From positions 1 through 43,263 of the forward strand of contig DDJQ01000011.1 in assembly GCA_002339125.1 (NCBI GenBank): DNA of 43,263 nt. Direction: 5' to 3'. Shown here one piece after another: positions 1 to 6,896 of this stretch. The notes under the pieces were generated by a model that saw only the letters and a program-made list of their open reading frames with translations, had not been told where the DNA came from and did not search any database. Both the position numbers and the translations under genes were made by a program. This DNA comes from Alteromonadaceae bacterium UBA2620 (GTDB lineage Bacteria; Pseudomonadota; Gammaproteobacteria; Enterobacterales; Alteromonadaceae). Numbering within the stretch: position 1 is the first letter of the stretch; each line of letters starts with the position of its first letter.

Positions 1-2
1 TC

Positions 3-152
3 ACGAAAGATCAACAGCCCCTAGAAAGGCTAAAGTCAAAGTATCCACCATTAGTAGATGAATATCTCAACCGAAAACTATCTGAATATGAGTCCAGATT
101 AGCTCGGCGAGCCAAAGCAATAAACCGACTTAAACAGCCTGTAAATAACTAA
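3..152 (+). CDS. C-terminal fragment of an unidentified protein (5' end outside window)
   Basis: An open frame enters from the left edge and stops with TAA at 150-152, leaving 49 residues. The tail is helical-looking and basic, with LERLKSKYPPLVDEYL followed by a run rich in Arg and Lys (SRLARRAKAINRLK). No catalytic motif or domain is recognisable in so short a piece. The other two forward frames close early (stops near 22 and 59), which supports this frame. It could be the end of a DNA-binding or structural protein, but the function is not assignable. The repeat array starts about 15 bp after its stop. Confidence 0.5.
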   Translation, partial: TKDQQPLERLKSKYPPLVDEYLNRKLSEYESRLARRAKAINRLKQPVNN

Positions 153-167
153 CGAGTTTACAATACA

Positions 168-600
168 TTTTTATTTGTGGTGATTGTTGGGTGCTGAAAA
201 CGATCACGGGTTCACCAAAACGTCCGGAACGTTTTGGGACATGCTTTAGCATGGTCCGCAGGACGCAGACCATGGATGGTCTGCGCAAATCCCGCCGAAA
301 TTACCAACCGGCAGGCTTTTTTACTTGTGGTGATTGTTGGGGGCTGAAAACGATCCCGGGTTCACCAGAACGTCCGGAACCTTTTGGGAAATGCTTTAGC
401 ATGGTCCGTAGGACGCAGACCATTAATTGTCTGCGCAAATCCCGCCGAAATTACCAACCGTCAAGCTTTTTTTATTTGGTGGCGATTGTTGGGTGCTAAA
501 AACGACCCCGGGTTTACCGAAACGTCCGGAACCTTTTGGGACATGTTTTAGCATGGTCCGTAGGACGCAGACCATAAATGGTCTGCTCCAATCACGCCGG
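168..600. repeat. Three tandem copies of a ~150-bp palindrome-bearing repeat
   Basis: Copies begin near 173, 323 and 474, with periods of 150 and about 152 bp. The third is cut off around 597, next to the end of the DsbA-like gene. Each holds a core beginning GTGGTGATTGTTGG, a CGTCCGGAAC box, ATGCTTTAGCATGGTCC, and an inverted repeat with arms CGCAGACCAT and ATGGTCTGCG around a 2-nt loop (264-285 perfect; 414-435 and 566-587 with one mismatch each). A preceding ATGGTCC arm could compete for the same CAGACCAT strand, so two exclusive hairpins are possible. Open frames across the array give repetitive Arg-rich peptides and are judged non-genic. No IS ends, integrase or CRISPR architecture is visible. 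Confidence 0.85.
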
Positions 601-611
601 CTTGTTCCTGA

Positions 612-1292
612 TTACAGTCCCAGTTCTTTATCCAGCACTTTAGCAAACTCTTCGAAACTCATATTCGACATTAGTTTACCGTTTACCACAAAGCTTGGTG
701 TTGAACGAATGCCATCGGCTTTGGCGTTTTGCTGATACCAGTTAATCAGCCTTTCAGATTTGGCTTCATCACCTAAACAAGCCTGCAGCTGTTCGTCATT
801 CAAGCCCACAGACTTACCCAGTGTTACCAATTCATTAAGGATGGTATTACCGTCGCGACTGGCCATCCACTGTTGCTGCTGTCCAAACACCTTACCTACA
901 AAGTTAAAGTAATCTTCACTATTGCCGGAACAACGGCCAATCAACGAAGCTACCAGGCCAAACTGATCGAAATACACTTCGCGAAATACAAAGCGAATTT
1001 TGCCGGTATCAATGTAGTTTTCTTTAAGTGGCTTAAAGGCATTATTATGAAAAGATGCACAGTGCGGGCAGGTAAAAGAGGCATATTCTACTACCTGAAC
1101 CTGAGCCATGGGATTGCCTAAAGCCATATCTTTCACTGTGGCTTGAGCCGGGTTCACCGGTGAAGTTTGCGACTCAGGGCCCGCCGGGATGGTCGTAACC
1201 GGGGCACTGTTATCCTGCTCATACACCATATAACCAATACCCAGTGCCAATACCAACACGCCTACGGCCAATAATACTACCCGCGAATTCAT
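612..1292 (-). CDS. DsbA-family thioredoxin-fold oxidoreductase, membrane-anchored
   Basis: This 226-residue protein of the DsbA/Thioredoxin_4 type should make or shuffle disulfides outside the cytoplasm. Residues 1-24 form an uncleaved-looking hydrophobic anchor, followed by a Pro/Thr/Ser-rich linker to about residue 55 and then the thioredoxin fold. The redox motif CPHC is at 75-78, and the cis-Pro loop is STPSF with Pro199. The start is the ATG at 1292 rather than upstream extensions, because AGAGG lies about 8 bp before it and it begins the hydrophobic segment. It diverges from the DUF2789 gene; its 3' end abuts the third repeat copy. It is not classic periplasmic DsbA; closer relatives are anchored BdbD/DsbA-like proteins. 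The partner is unknown. Confidence 0.85.
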   Translation of the reverse strand: MNSRVVLLAVGVLVLALGIGYMVYEQDNSAPVTTIPAGPESQTSPVNPAQATVKDMALGNPMAQVQVVEYASFTCPHCASFHNNAFKPLKENYIDTGKIRFVFREVYFDQFGLVASLIGRCSGNSEDYFNFVGKVFGQQQQWMASRDGNTILNELVTLGKSVGLNDEQLQACLGDEAKSERLINWYQQNAKADGIRSTPSFVVNGKLMSNMSFEEFAKVLDKELGL

Positions 1293-1492
1293 TTCTACCT
1301 CTGAAGTTAAACTAGATACAAAACATAGGTTACCACTTTCCAACGGCGAATCAGAAGGGAGTTTAACCCGGAGGCGCATTTATTTACCTCATGCGGCACG
1401 CCCCACGGTTGTCGCGGCTGCGTGTTATTGGTCCAATTCCGGGCCGGGCGCGTAACTATCTATGAGACATAAACGCACCCAAGGAGGCAACT

Positions 1493-1723
1493 ATGTTTAC
1501 TCAACAACCCGGTATTAACGATTTATTCGTGCAGTTAGGTTTACCGTCTGACGAGCCGGCTATCGAAAAATTTATCAGTGAGCATCGCGGACTAAAGTCT
1601 GCCCAGCCGCTCGCAGACGCACCGTTCTGGAACGATGCTCAGGCCAGTTTTCTGCGCCAGGCACTGGCTGAAGATGCCGAATGGGCAGAAGTAATAGACG
1701 AACTCAATACCCGATTGCACTAG
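1493..1723 (+). CDS. DUF2789 family small protein
   Basis: A 76-residue acidic cytoplasmic protein matching DUF2789 as I know it: an N-terminal INDLFVQLGLPSDEPAIEKF segment and a C-terminal half with APFW, then SFLRQAL and AEWAEVIDEL. It has no signal peptide, Cys pair or catalytic motif. An excellent Shine-Dalgarno AAGGAGG (1481-1487) sits 5 bp before the ATG. It is monocistronic: divergent from the DsbA-like gene and followed by a hairpin. The family has no established function; members are short single-copy proteins of Gammaproteobacteria. Confidence 0.85.
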   Translation: MFTQQPGINDLFVQLGLPSDEPAIEKFISEHRGLKSAQPLADAPFWNDAQASFLRQALAEDAEWAEVIDELNTRLH

Positions 1724-1744
1724 GTTTTAATTTTATCTCAGGGC

Positions 1745-1767
1745 GCAGCATCGGATAACGGTGCTGC
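1745..1767 (+). terminator. Hairpin after DUF2789 gene, weak terminator
   Basis: Arms GCAGCATCG and CGGTGCTGC (9 bp with one G:U) enclose GATAA, 20 bp after the stop. A T/C-rich but imperfect tract (TTCCTACTTTCTT) follows, so efficiency is uncertain. Confidence 0.5.
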
Positions 1768-1906
1768 ACCTTCCTACTTTCTTCGCACTTTTTTTTGCAT
1801 TTATTGTTGCTTGATCTGGCGCTATACATAGGCTTAATGGGTTACTTATACTAAAGTAACAGTACTAAACTATTATAAATGTATAAAAAAGGGCGAAGTT
1901 TACGCT

Positions 1907-3145
1907 ATGACACAATGGTTTTGGCACACTTATGATGTAATTGAAAAAACGTTCTTTTGCACTCTCACCCGAAAGATAATCGGCAATATCAGCTTTTTGT
2001 TTTTGTTCCAGCTGGCAAATTTCTACCTGTTTTACGCCCTAATGAGCAGCCCGGCTGAGTCGCAGGATAGCTATCAGTCTACGCTGATTACACTGTTTAT
2101 TCTGAGCACACTGAGTTTTGCCTTTACCATTTTTTACATGCATCACCTCATAGTGAAACCAGTAAAAGCTTTGCTGAACACCCTTAACGATATCAACCAT
2201 ACCCAGGGCGACCTCTCTACCCGCCTACCCGCTTTTACCTGTGATGAATTCAGCGAGTTGTCGGCGGCTTATAATAAATTTGCCCATAACCTTAGTGAGC
2301 TGATTGAACAGGTTTACAAAGACGCCGAACGTTCCAGCGACGCCAATAAAGAAGTCTGCGCACTGGTTAAAAACGTTGATAGTCAGGCCGCTACTCAAAA
2401 GCACCTGAGCGACAATATCAGCCAGTCGTCACAACAGGTGGGTCATAGCATTCACGACATTGTGTCGGCCTCAGAACAGGTTTCCACCACCAACAGCCAG
2501 AACCAGGCCAATGCTACCACCGCCAATCAAACGCTGGTTACCTCAAAGCAGCAAATTGAGCGGATCACCCAATTACTTAATCAGTTTTCAGAAACGGTTC
2601 GCGGGTTACAGAACAACGCCGATAACGTGCGCAATATTCTGAAAATGGTTGAGGGTTTTGCCGATCAAACCAACCTGCTGGCCCTGAATGCCGCCATTGA
2701 GGCAGCACGAGCCGGTGAAGCAGGCCGCGGCTTTGCCGTGGTGGCCGATGAAGTACGCAGCCTGTCGGCTAAAGTGGCCGATGCTACTCAGCAGATCAGC
2801 AGTTTCCTTAATGAGATGGAAACCCTGGTGGGCGAGACCCAGCAGGAGTCCAGCCGCCTTATTGATGCGTCTGGTCAGATGCAACAAAGTATCAGTGATA
2901 CCTCCTCAACGTTTGAGCAAATGATGGACGATTTCAAACAAAATATGGAAGCCTTCCAGTTGATCATGAACTCAGTAAATGTGCTGGAATCTCAGCAGGC
3001 CCAGGCTACCGAAATTGCCGGCCAGATCACTCAGCTCAGTATGGATATTCAGCACTCGATGGCGTCGAGTGTGGAACAGGCCGAACATGCCCAGTCACTG
3101 GCCAGCTCAACGCGTAAAGGCCTGAGCCAGTTTGTGGTAAATTAA
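1907..3145 (+). CDS. Methyl-accepting chemotaxis protein with minimal periplasmic loop
   Basis: A 412-residue chemoreceptor. Two transmembrane segments lie at about 25-46 and 58-79 and are separated by only ~11 residues, so there is essentially no external ligand-binding domain. A HAMP region follows (about 80-135, with IVKPVKALL and DEFSELSAAYNKF), then the long cytoplasmic coiled coil. The conserved hairpin tip QTNLLALNAAIEAARAG...GRGFAVVADEVRSL is near 250-285 and should contact CheA/CheW. Such architecture suggests sensing through the membrane or internally, or via a partner protein (inference). No CheW-recruiting or CheR-binding tail is seen. It stands alone, with no che genes nearby. 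Confidence 0.93.
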   Translation: MTQWFWHTYDVIEKTFFCTLTRKIIGNISFLFLFQLANFYLFYALMSSPAESQDSYQSTLITLFILSTLSFAFTIFYMHHLIVKPVKALLNTLNDINHTQGDLSTRLPAFTCDEFSELSAAYNKFAHNLSELIEQVYKDAERSSDANKEVCALVKNVDSQAATQKHLSDNISQSSQQVGHSIHDIVSASEQVSTTNSQNQANATTANQTLVTSKQQIERITQLLNQFSETVRGLQNNADNVRNILKMVEGFADQTNLLALNAAIEAARAGEAGRGFAVVADEVRSLSAKVADATQQISSFLNEMETLVGETQQESSRLIDASGQMQQSISDTSSTFEQMMDDFKQNMEAFQLIMNSVNVLESQQAQATEIAGQITQLSMDIQHSMASSVEQAEHAQSLASSTRKGLSQFVVN

Positions 3146-3199
3146 ACCAATCCAAACTCCGTAACACCGCGTATTGGTGGCATTAGCAGGAGAGATTGC

Positions 3200-3463
3200 A
3201 TGCCATCAAAACATCAGCTTACCGACGCCACCCTGTCTCGTATCATCGAAATGGCCTGGGAGGATCGTACCCCCTTTGAAGCCATTGAAAAGGAATATGG
3301 CCTGTCTCAGGACGGCGTGATTAAACTTATGCGCAGTGAACTGAAACCCGCCAGTTTCCGGCTCTGGCGCAAGCGCACAGCCGGGCGCACCACCAAACAC
3401 CTTAAGCTTCGCTCACCCGATATCAACCGCGGTTACTGCCCTACCCAATACAAACAGCGTTAG
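3200..3463 (+). CDS. TIGR03643/DUF2805 family protein
   Basis: An 87-residue basic protein recognisable from LSRIIEMAWEDRTPFEAIE, YGLSQDGVIKLMR and SFRLWRKRTAGR, the signature of the TIGR03643/DUF2805 family. The N-terminal half resembles a helix-turn-helix; the Arg/Lys-rich second half suggests nucleic-acid binding (inference). An AGGAGA Shine-Dalgarno lies about 8 bp before the ATG. In my recollection of other marine bacteria, members often sit beside cryptochrome/photolyase genes; here a photolyase lies 5.7 kb downstream, not adjacent. Function unestablished. Confidence 0.85.
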   Translation: MPSKHQLTDATLSRIIEMAWEDRTPFEAIEKEYGLSQDGVIKLMRSELKPASFRLWRKRTAGRTTKHLKLRSPDINRGYCPTQYKQR

Positions 3464-3477
3464 TTACTTATGCGGCT

Positions 3478-3530
3478 ATCTGTGATTAACTCAAGCCCTG
3501 TTGGCTTGATGGCATAAGGACATCACAGAT
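3478..3530 (+). promoter_or_regulatory. Nested stem-loop enclosing the GST start region
   Basis: A perfect 9-bp outer stem pairs ATCTGTGAT (3478-3486) with ATCACAGAT (3522-3530). The right arm includes the first two bases of the start codon. Inside it a 7-bp hairpin, TCAAGCC/GGCTTGA with loop CTGTT (3491-3509), leaves the Shine-Dalgarno AAGGA (3516-3520) in the remaining loop. This could gate translation. A CRP dimer site is excluded because the TGTGA/TCACA halves are 35 bp apart. Confidence 0.5.
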
Positions 3531-4233
3531 GATTACATTGTATGGATTTGGCCCGGGGCTGGGCATGTACGACCCAAGCCCTTTTGTACTCAAAGTCGCT
3601 GCGTTTTTACGCCTGGCAAACATTGACTACCGTTACAATGGTAACGTTAATTACGTATTTAAGGCGCCTAAGAAAAAGCTGCCCTACCTCGACGATAATG
3701 GCACCATCGTGTGCGACTCCACTTTTATTATCTGTCATCTTAAAGACCGCTACGCATCTGATTTCGACAGTCATTTATCGCCGCAGCAACAAGCTGTAGC
3801 CACACTTATCAGTAAATCGCTGGATGAGAATTTTTACTGGTGCCTGGTGTATTTTCGCTGGATTGATAGCGCCAGCTGGCCACCCGTGAAAAACGCGCTG
3901 TTTGGTAAGCTGCCCTTCCCGCTTAGCACCATTGTGCCGCTGGTCGCTCGTCGGGGCGTTAGCAAGCAGGTTTATCAGCAGGGAACCGGTCGGCACAATA
4001 AGGAAGAAGTACTGAGTATTGCCCGGCAAACCCTCGATGCGTTGTCGGTACTGATAGGCGATAACCTTTTTTGCCTTGGCGACAAACCGAGTTCACTGGA
4101 TGCAACGGTTTATGCCTTTCTGGCCGAAGCCATTTTAGTGGAGTTAGACAACGACTTTACCCGTCTGGCCCGACAGTACTCAAACCTGAACGACTACTGC
4201 CAGCGTATACAACAACAGTATTTTGCCGGCTAA
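3529..4233 (+). CDS. Glutathione S-transferase family protein (metaxin/Faxc-like)
   Basis: A 234-residue two-domain GST-fold protein. The N-terminal thioredoxin-like domain has LYGFGPGLGMYDPSPFVLKV, then KLPYLDDNGTIVCDSTFI, where Leu-Pro-Tyr provides the cis-Pro and Asp-Ser the glutathione-contacting turn. The C-terminal helical domain includes FCLGDKPSSLDATVYAFLA, the usual N-capping/hydrophobic staple region. The pattern is that of the failed-axon-connections/metaxin-like bacterial group rather than classical detoxifying GSTs. The start is supported by AAGGA at 3516-3520. Its stop is 3 bp from the end of the convergent DUF3307 gene, with no terminator between. Substrate unknown. Confidence 0.85.
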   Translation: MITLYGFGPGLGMYDPSPFVLKVAAFLRLANIDYRYNGNVNYVFKAPKKKLPYLDDNGTIVCDSTFIICHLKDRYASDFDSHLSPQQQAVATLISKSLDENFYWCLVYFRWIDSASWPPVKNALFGKLPFPLSTIVPLVARRGVSKQVYQQGTGRHNKEEVLSIARQTLDALSVLIGDNLFCLGDKPSSLDATVYAFLAEAILVELDNDFTRLARQYSNLNDYCQRIQQQYFAG

Positions 4234-4236
4234 ATG

Positions 4237-5010
4237 CTATTTGCCAATGGGTAACTGCGTGGCCAGACTGCTCACCAGCAAGCCAACCGCAATGGTCAAG
4301 GCAAAACTGGTGAGTGTACCTAGCATCACATATTCAGTGAGCTTTTTATCTTCACTCTGGCGCAAATCGCCAAAGCGAAACACCGATTTTGCCGCCAGCA
4401 AAAAGCCAATCGCAGCAAACTGATTCAGCAAAATAAAGGTCAGTACCAGTACTCTTTCCAGATAACCGATGTTCTGCCCGGCGGCCTGCAAAGTGGTTTC
4501 ACTCTCCTCATCGGGTTTATCGGCTTCTATGGCATTGCTCCAGGGCGCAAGGATTTGCTTGATAATAATCGATACCGGCCGCAGCACCAGCAGGTAACCA
4601 GTCATAATCGCCAGTGTTTTGTAGTTAAGTGACTGTTTGAGCCAGGCACTTATCGTAGCTTGCTCGGGCTGCCAAACCAGCAATACCACAAAGCCGATAA
4701 CCACAATATGCGCCAGCTGGTCGGCCAGAAACGCTTTCATGGATGAGCCGGCGTAAGATTTCAGACCGTCGATAACAATATGTGAGCCGCCTAACAACAG
4801 CGCGTAGGCAGCCACTTTTAGCGGATGTAAATCGGTTAACAAGGCCAGAGTAAGCGCAGCTATCAGGCCGTGAACCCCACCATGCCAATACAGACAGGGA
4901 GCAGAAAAGTGACGTTGGGTACGCTGTGATATCCAGTGTGAGGGCTGCAGGTAAAAATCGGCCATAATATGGCCGGCAATCAATAATACCAACAGTGTCA
5001 TGGTAGTCAT
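4237..5010 (-). CDS. DUF3307 family polytopic membrane protein
   Basis: A 257-residue inner-membrane protein of the DUF3307 type. It opens with a hydrophobic LLVLLIAGHIMADFYLQPSHW segment typical of the family. A second hydrophobic block includes HGGVHGLIAAL and HIVIDGLKSY, giving several conserved His/Asp residues in or near the membrane. Two to three more membrane helices follow, with a short acidic loop (about 167-176) between. Its ATG overlaps the stop of the SatD-like gene by 4 bp (ATGA), so the two are translationally coupled. No transport or catalytic activity is established for the family. Confidence 0.85.
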   Translation of the reverse strand: MTTMTLLVLLIAGHIMADFYLQPSHWISQRTQRHFSAPCLYWHGGVHGLIAALTLALLTDLHPLKVAAYALLLGGSHIVIDGLKSYAGSSMKAFLADQLAHIVVIGFVVLLVWQPEQATISAWLKQSLNYKTLAIMTGYLLVLRPVSIIIKQILAPWSNAIEADKPDEESETTLQAAGQNIGYLERVLVLTFILLNQFAAIGFLLAAKSVFRFGDLRQSEDKKLTEYVMLGTLTSFALTIAVGLLVSSLATQLPIGK

Positions 5011-5663
5011 GGGGCAAAGTCCTTTTTCACCTGGGCGGCAAAATGCGCCAGATAGTCAGTAATTAAATGGTACTGACTGGTATTTAATATCCGTGTTACG
5101 TTACTGCGCTTTTTATCCAGCACCCGGGCCAGATGTTCATGGGATTTATTATCCGCCATCAGATAAGCCAGTACAACCTGAGCCTGGGTAGATGTTAAGC
5201 GGTCGAGGTGGCTGTCGAAAAAACGGGTAAGCAGTTCACAGTGCTCCGTAAACGCTTTGTCAGCACTGGCAATAGTCAGCCCACGGCCTTTGAGTTTGTC
5301 CAGACCGTGACCGGAAAGTACGTAAGCTTCGCCGGTTGCCGTTTTGACGTTTTGCCCGGGAGCTTCTCCCTTCCCTAGTCCAATGCATTGGCGTACCGCA
5401 ACTGCGGGTTCACCACTGCGTAAGGATAAATCAATAATGGTGGCTAATCTCGCGGCCAGCGGCGGCGCAACCACCAGCTGAAAACTGTCACCCCGAAAGA
5501 TATCAAAGGCCGCGTCGTAACGGGCCCGAAAGGATTTTAGCAAGCGCTCCAGGTTTAAAATAACCTGGCTGAATATCTCGCCGGATAATTTACTGGAACC
5601 AACCAGATCGCCGGTAATCACCGCTATTAGCGCTGAATTTTCGGCATTTTCAGTACTTTTCAT
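5007..5663 (-). CDS. SatD-like protein with C-terminal helix-turn-helix
   Basis: A 218-residue cytoplasmic protein. The N-terminal domain starts LIAVITGDLVGSSKL, the SatD-type motif that resembles the beginning of nucleotide-cyclase-like folds, and continues with FDIFRGDSFQLVV. The C-terminal ~55 residues (TSTQAQVVLAYL...SHEHLARVLDKKRSNVTRIL) read as a winged-helix or sigma-region-4-like HTH. It is coupled by ATGA to the DUF3307 gene, a pairing common in other bacteria in my experience. The HTH and the palindromic array upstream (5687-5760) suggest autoregulation (inference). SatD was named from a Streptococcus mutans acid-tolerance locus; the biochemical role is unknown. Confidence 0.85.
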   Translation of the reverse strand: MKSTENAENSALIAVITGDLVGSSKLSGEIFSQVILNLERLLKSFRARYDAAFDIFRGDSFQLVVAPPLAARLATIIDLSLRSGEPAVAVRQCIGLGKGEAPGQNVKTATGEAYVLSGHGLDKLKGRGLTIASADKAFTEHCELLTRFFDSHLDRLTSTQAQVVLAYLMADNKSHEHLARVLDKKRSNVTRILNTSQYHLITDYLAHFAAQVKKDFAP

Positions 5664-5686
5664 CGCATTGTCCTCAGCGTTAGCGT

Positions 5687-5760
5687 ATCCCGGTATTTAG
5701 TCACTTGCCTTAAAGTTACTATATTTAATCACATAAATCAAAGTGACTATATTTAGTAAC
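5687..5760 (-). promoter_or_regulatory. Three operator-like sites with 28-bp period upstream of the SatD-like gene
   Basis: Two 18-bp imperfect palindromes, GTTACTATATTTAATCAC (5715-5732) and GTGACTATATTTAGTAAC (5743-5760), have right ends exactly 28 bp apart. A third right half, TATTTAGTCAC, ends another 28 bp away at 5704 with a degenerate left half. The array fills the space between the HupE stop and the SatD start. The spacing (nearly three helical turns) suits cooperative binding. The likeliest ligand is the SatD-like HTH protein itself (inference). Confidence 0.65.
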
Positions 5761-5762
5761 AA

Positions 5763-6884
5763 CTAACCCAGCACGCGCTGAGCAAACCAAAAACCGGCGA
5801 GCAGCGCGATACATACCGAACCACCGCGGGTAACCATAGCAGTGAGGCGAGAAAAACGCTTGATCAGTTTCATTATCACAAAGGCAAGTATCACGATACC
5901 CAGTTGAGCAAACTCTACCCCAAGGTTAAAGCTAACCAATGCGCCAACGTAACCCGACGATGGAATACCCAGTTCCTTTAACGCCTGAGCAAAGCCCAGC
6001 CCGTGCACCAGACCAAAACCGAATACCAGCATAAACCGCCAGACCGGGTGAGGCTTAAATAACAGGTTTTCAATCGCAATCCAGGCAATCGACAGCGCAA
6101 TCACAGGCTCAATAATGTGCCCGCTCACCACAATAGCGCCATAAGTCGCCAGGCCAAGCGTTACTGTATGGGCCAGGGTAAAGCCGGTGATCAGCAATGC
6201 CAGTTGGCGCAGTGAAGCCACGCCTAAAAACAGTCCCAGTACAAATAGCGCATGATCCCAACCAAAGGGCACAATGTGCAGCATGCCCTGTTTAAGGTAG
6301 TTGGCCCAGAGCTTTACATCAGCACTGGCAAGCCCCTCTTCCGGAGGCTGCGCGGTAAAATAAAAAGCCGGACTGGCCTGATTACGCACCAGCCAGCGAC
6401 TTAAAGTAATCTGCTCACTGTTATAACTAATGTTGAGCGCAATAGGCTCTTCAAATTTAAACGCATCGGTGAACACCGCAATCAGAGCACCCCGGGTAAA
6501 ATCATCAGGCAAGTCCAGCGTAAACTCAAAGCGGGTCATGGGCCAGGCGAGCCCCGAGGTAAAATCCTCCGCTGGCGCATCGGGCCAGCTTACAGCGCTA
6601 AACTGCCAGCTGAGCTGTTTGTCGCCCAGGCTAATTTGGCTGGCTTGTTCAAGCCCGTCAAGCAGCTGGGCAAAGCGTGTCGACTGTTGCGGCTCGGTAG
6701 TCCGGGTTAAGGCATAGTAAGCTTCCCCGCCCTCCATGGCTTTGGTTAAATCCACATCCATCGTCACCACGGCCTGACCTTCGTCACTAACGGTAACGTT
6801 AACCCGGGTCATATTCAGTAGGTGAGCCTGAGCTACTCCGGGCAGGCAGAGCAGCATCAGTAATACCCTTAGCATACCAGTCAT
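5763..6884 (-). CDS. HupE/UreJ family 2 membrane protein
   Basis: A 373-residue exported/membrane protein. A signal peptide (about 1-20, ending AQA) is followed by a ~180-residue beta-rich extracytoplasmic domain. The rest is a six-to-seven-helix domain with GWDHALFVLGLF, FTLAHTVTLGLA, AWIAIENL, FGLVHGLGFA and FNLGVEFAQLGI, the His/Asp/Glu motifs of HupE/UreJ proteins, which are linked to nickel or cobalt uptake in some bacteria. No hydrogenase or urease genes are nearby. It lies 12 bp after the exported deaminase homologue and is probably cotranscribed. The start is ATG 6884; ATG 6875 is an alternative. The metal is not known. Confidence 0.88.
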   Translation of the reverse strand: MTGMLRVLLMLLCLPGVAQAHLLNMTRVNVTVSDEGQAVVTMDVDLTKAMEGGEAYYALTRTTEPQQSTRFAQLLDGLEQASQISLGDKQLSWQFSAVSWPDAPAEDFTSGLAWPMTRFEFTLDLPDDFTRGALIAVFTDAFKFEEPIALNISYNSEQITLSRWLVRNQASPAFYFTAQPPEEGLASADVKLWANYLKQGMLHIVPFGWDHALFVLGLFLGVASLRQLALLITGFTLAHTVTLGLATYGAIVVSGHIIEPVIALSIAWIAIENLLFKPHPVWRFMLVFGFGLVHGLGFAQALKELGIPSSGYVGALVSFNLGVEFAQLGIVILAFVIMKLIKRFSRLTAMVTRGGSVCIALLAGFWFAQRVLG

Positions 6885-6896
6885 AATGGGCCTGGC

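Noticed and set aside
168..600. CRISPR array or integron attC cassette array
   Set aside because: Units are long (~150 bp) with no short repeat/unique spacer alternation, and no cas genes, integrase or cassette genes are present.
191..735. Overlapping open frames encoding repetitive Arg-rich peptides
   Set aside because: They merely translate the 150-bp DNA repeat, start at non-ATG codons without ribosome sites, and one runs into the DsbA-like gene on the opposite strand.
3480..3528. CRP-binding site (TGTGA...TCACA) before the GST-like gene
   Set aside because: The half sites are about 35 bp apart instead of 6, so they form an RNA stem rather than a CRP dimer site.
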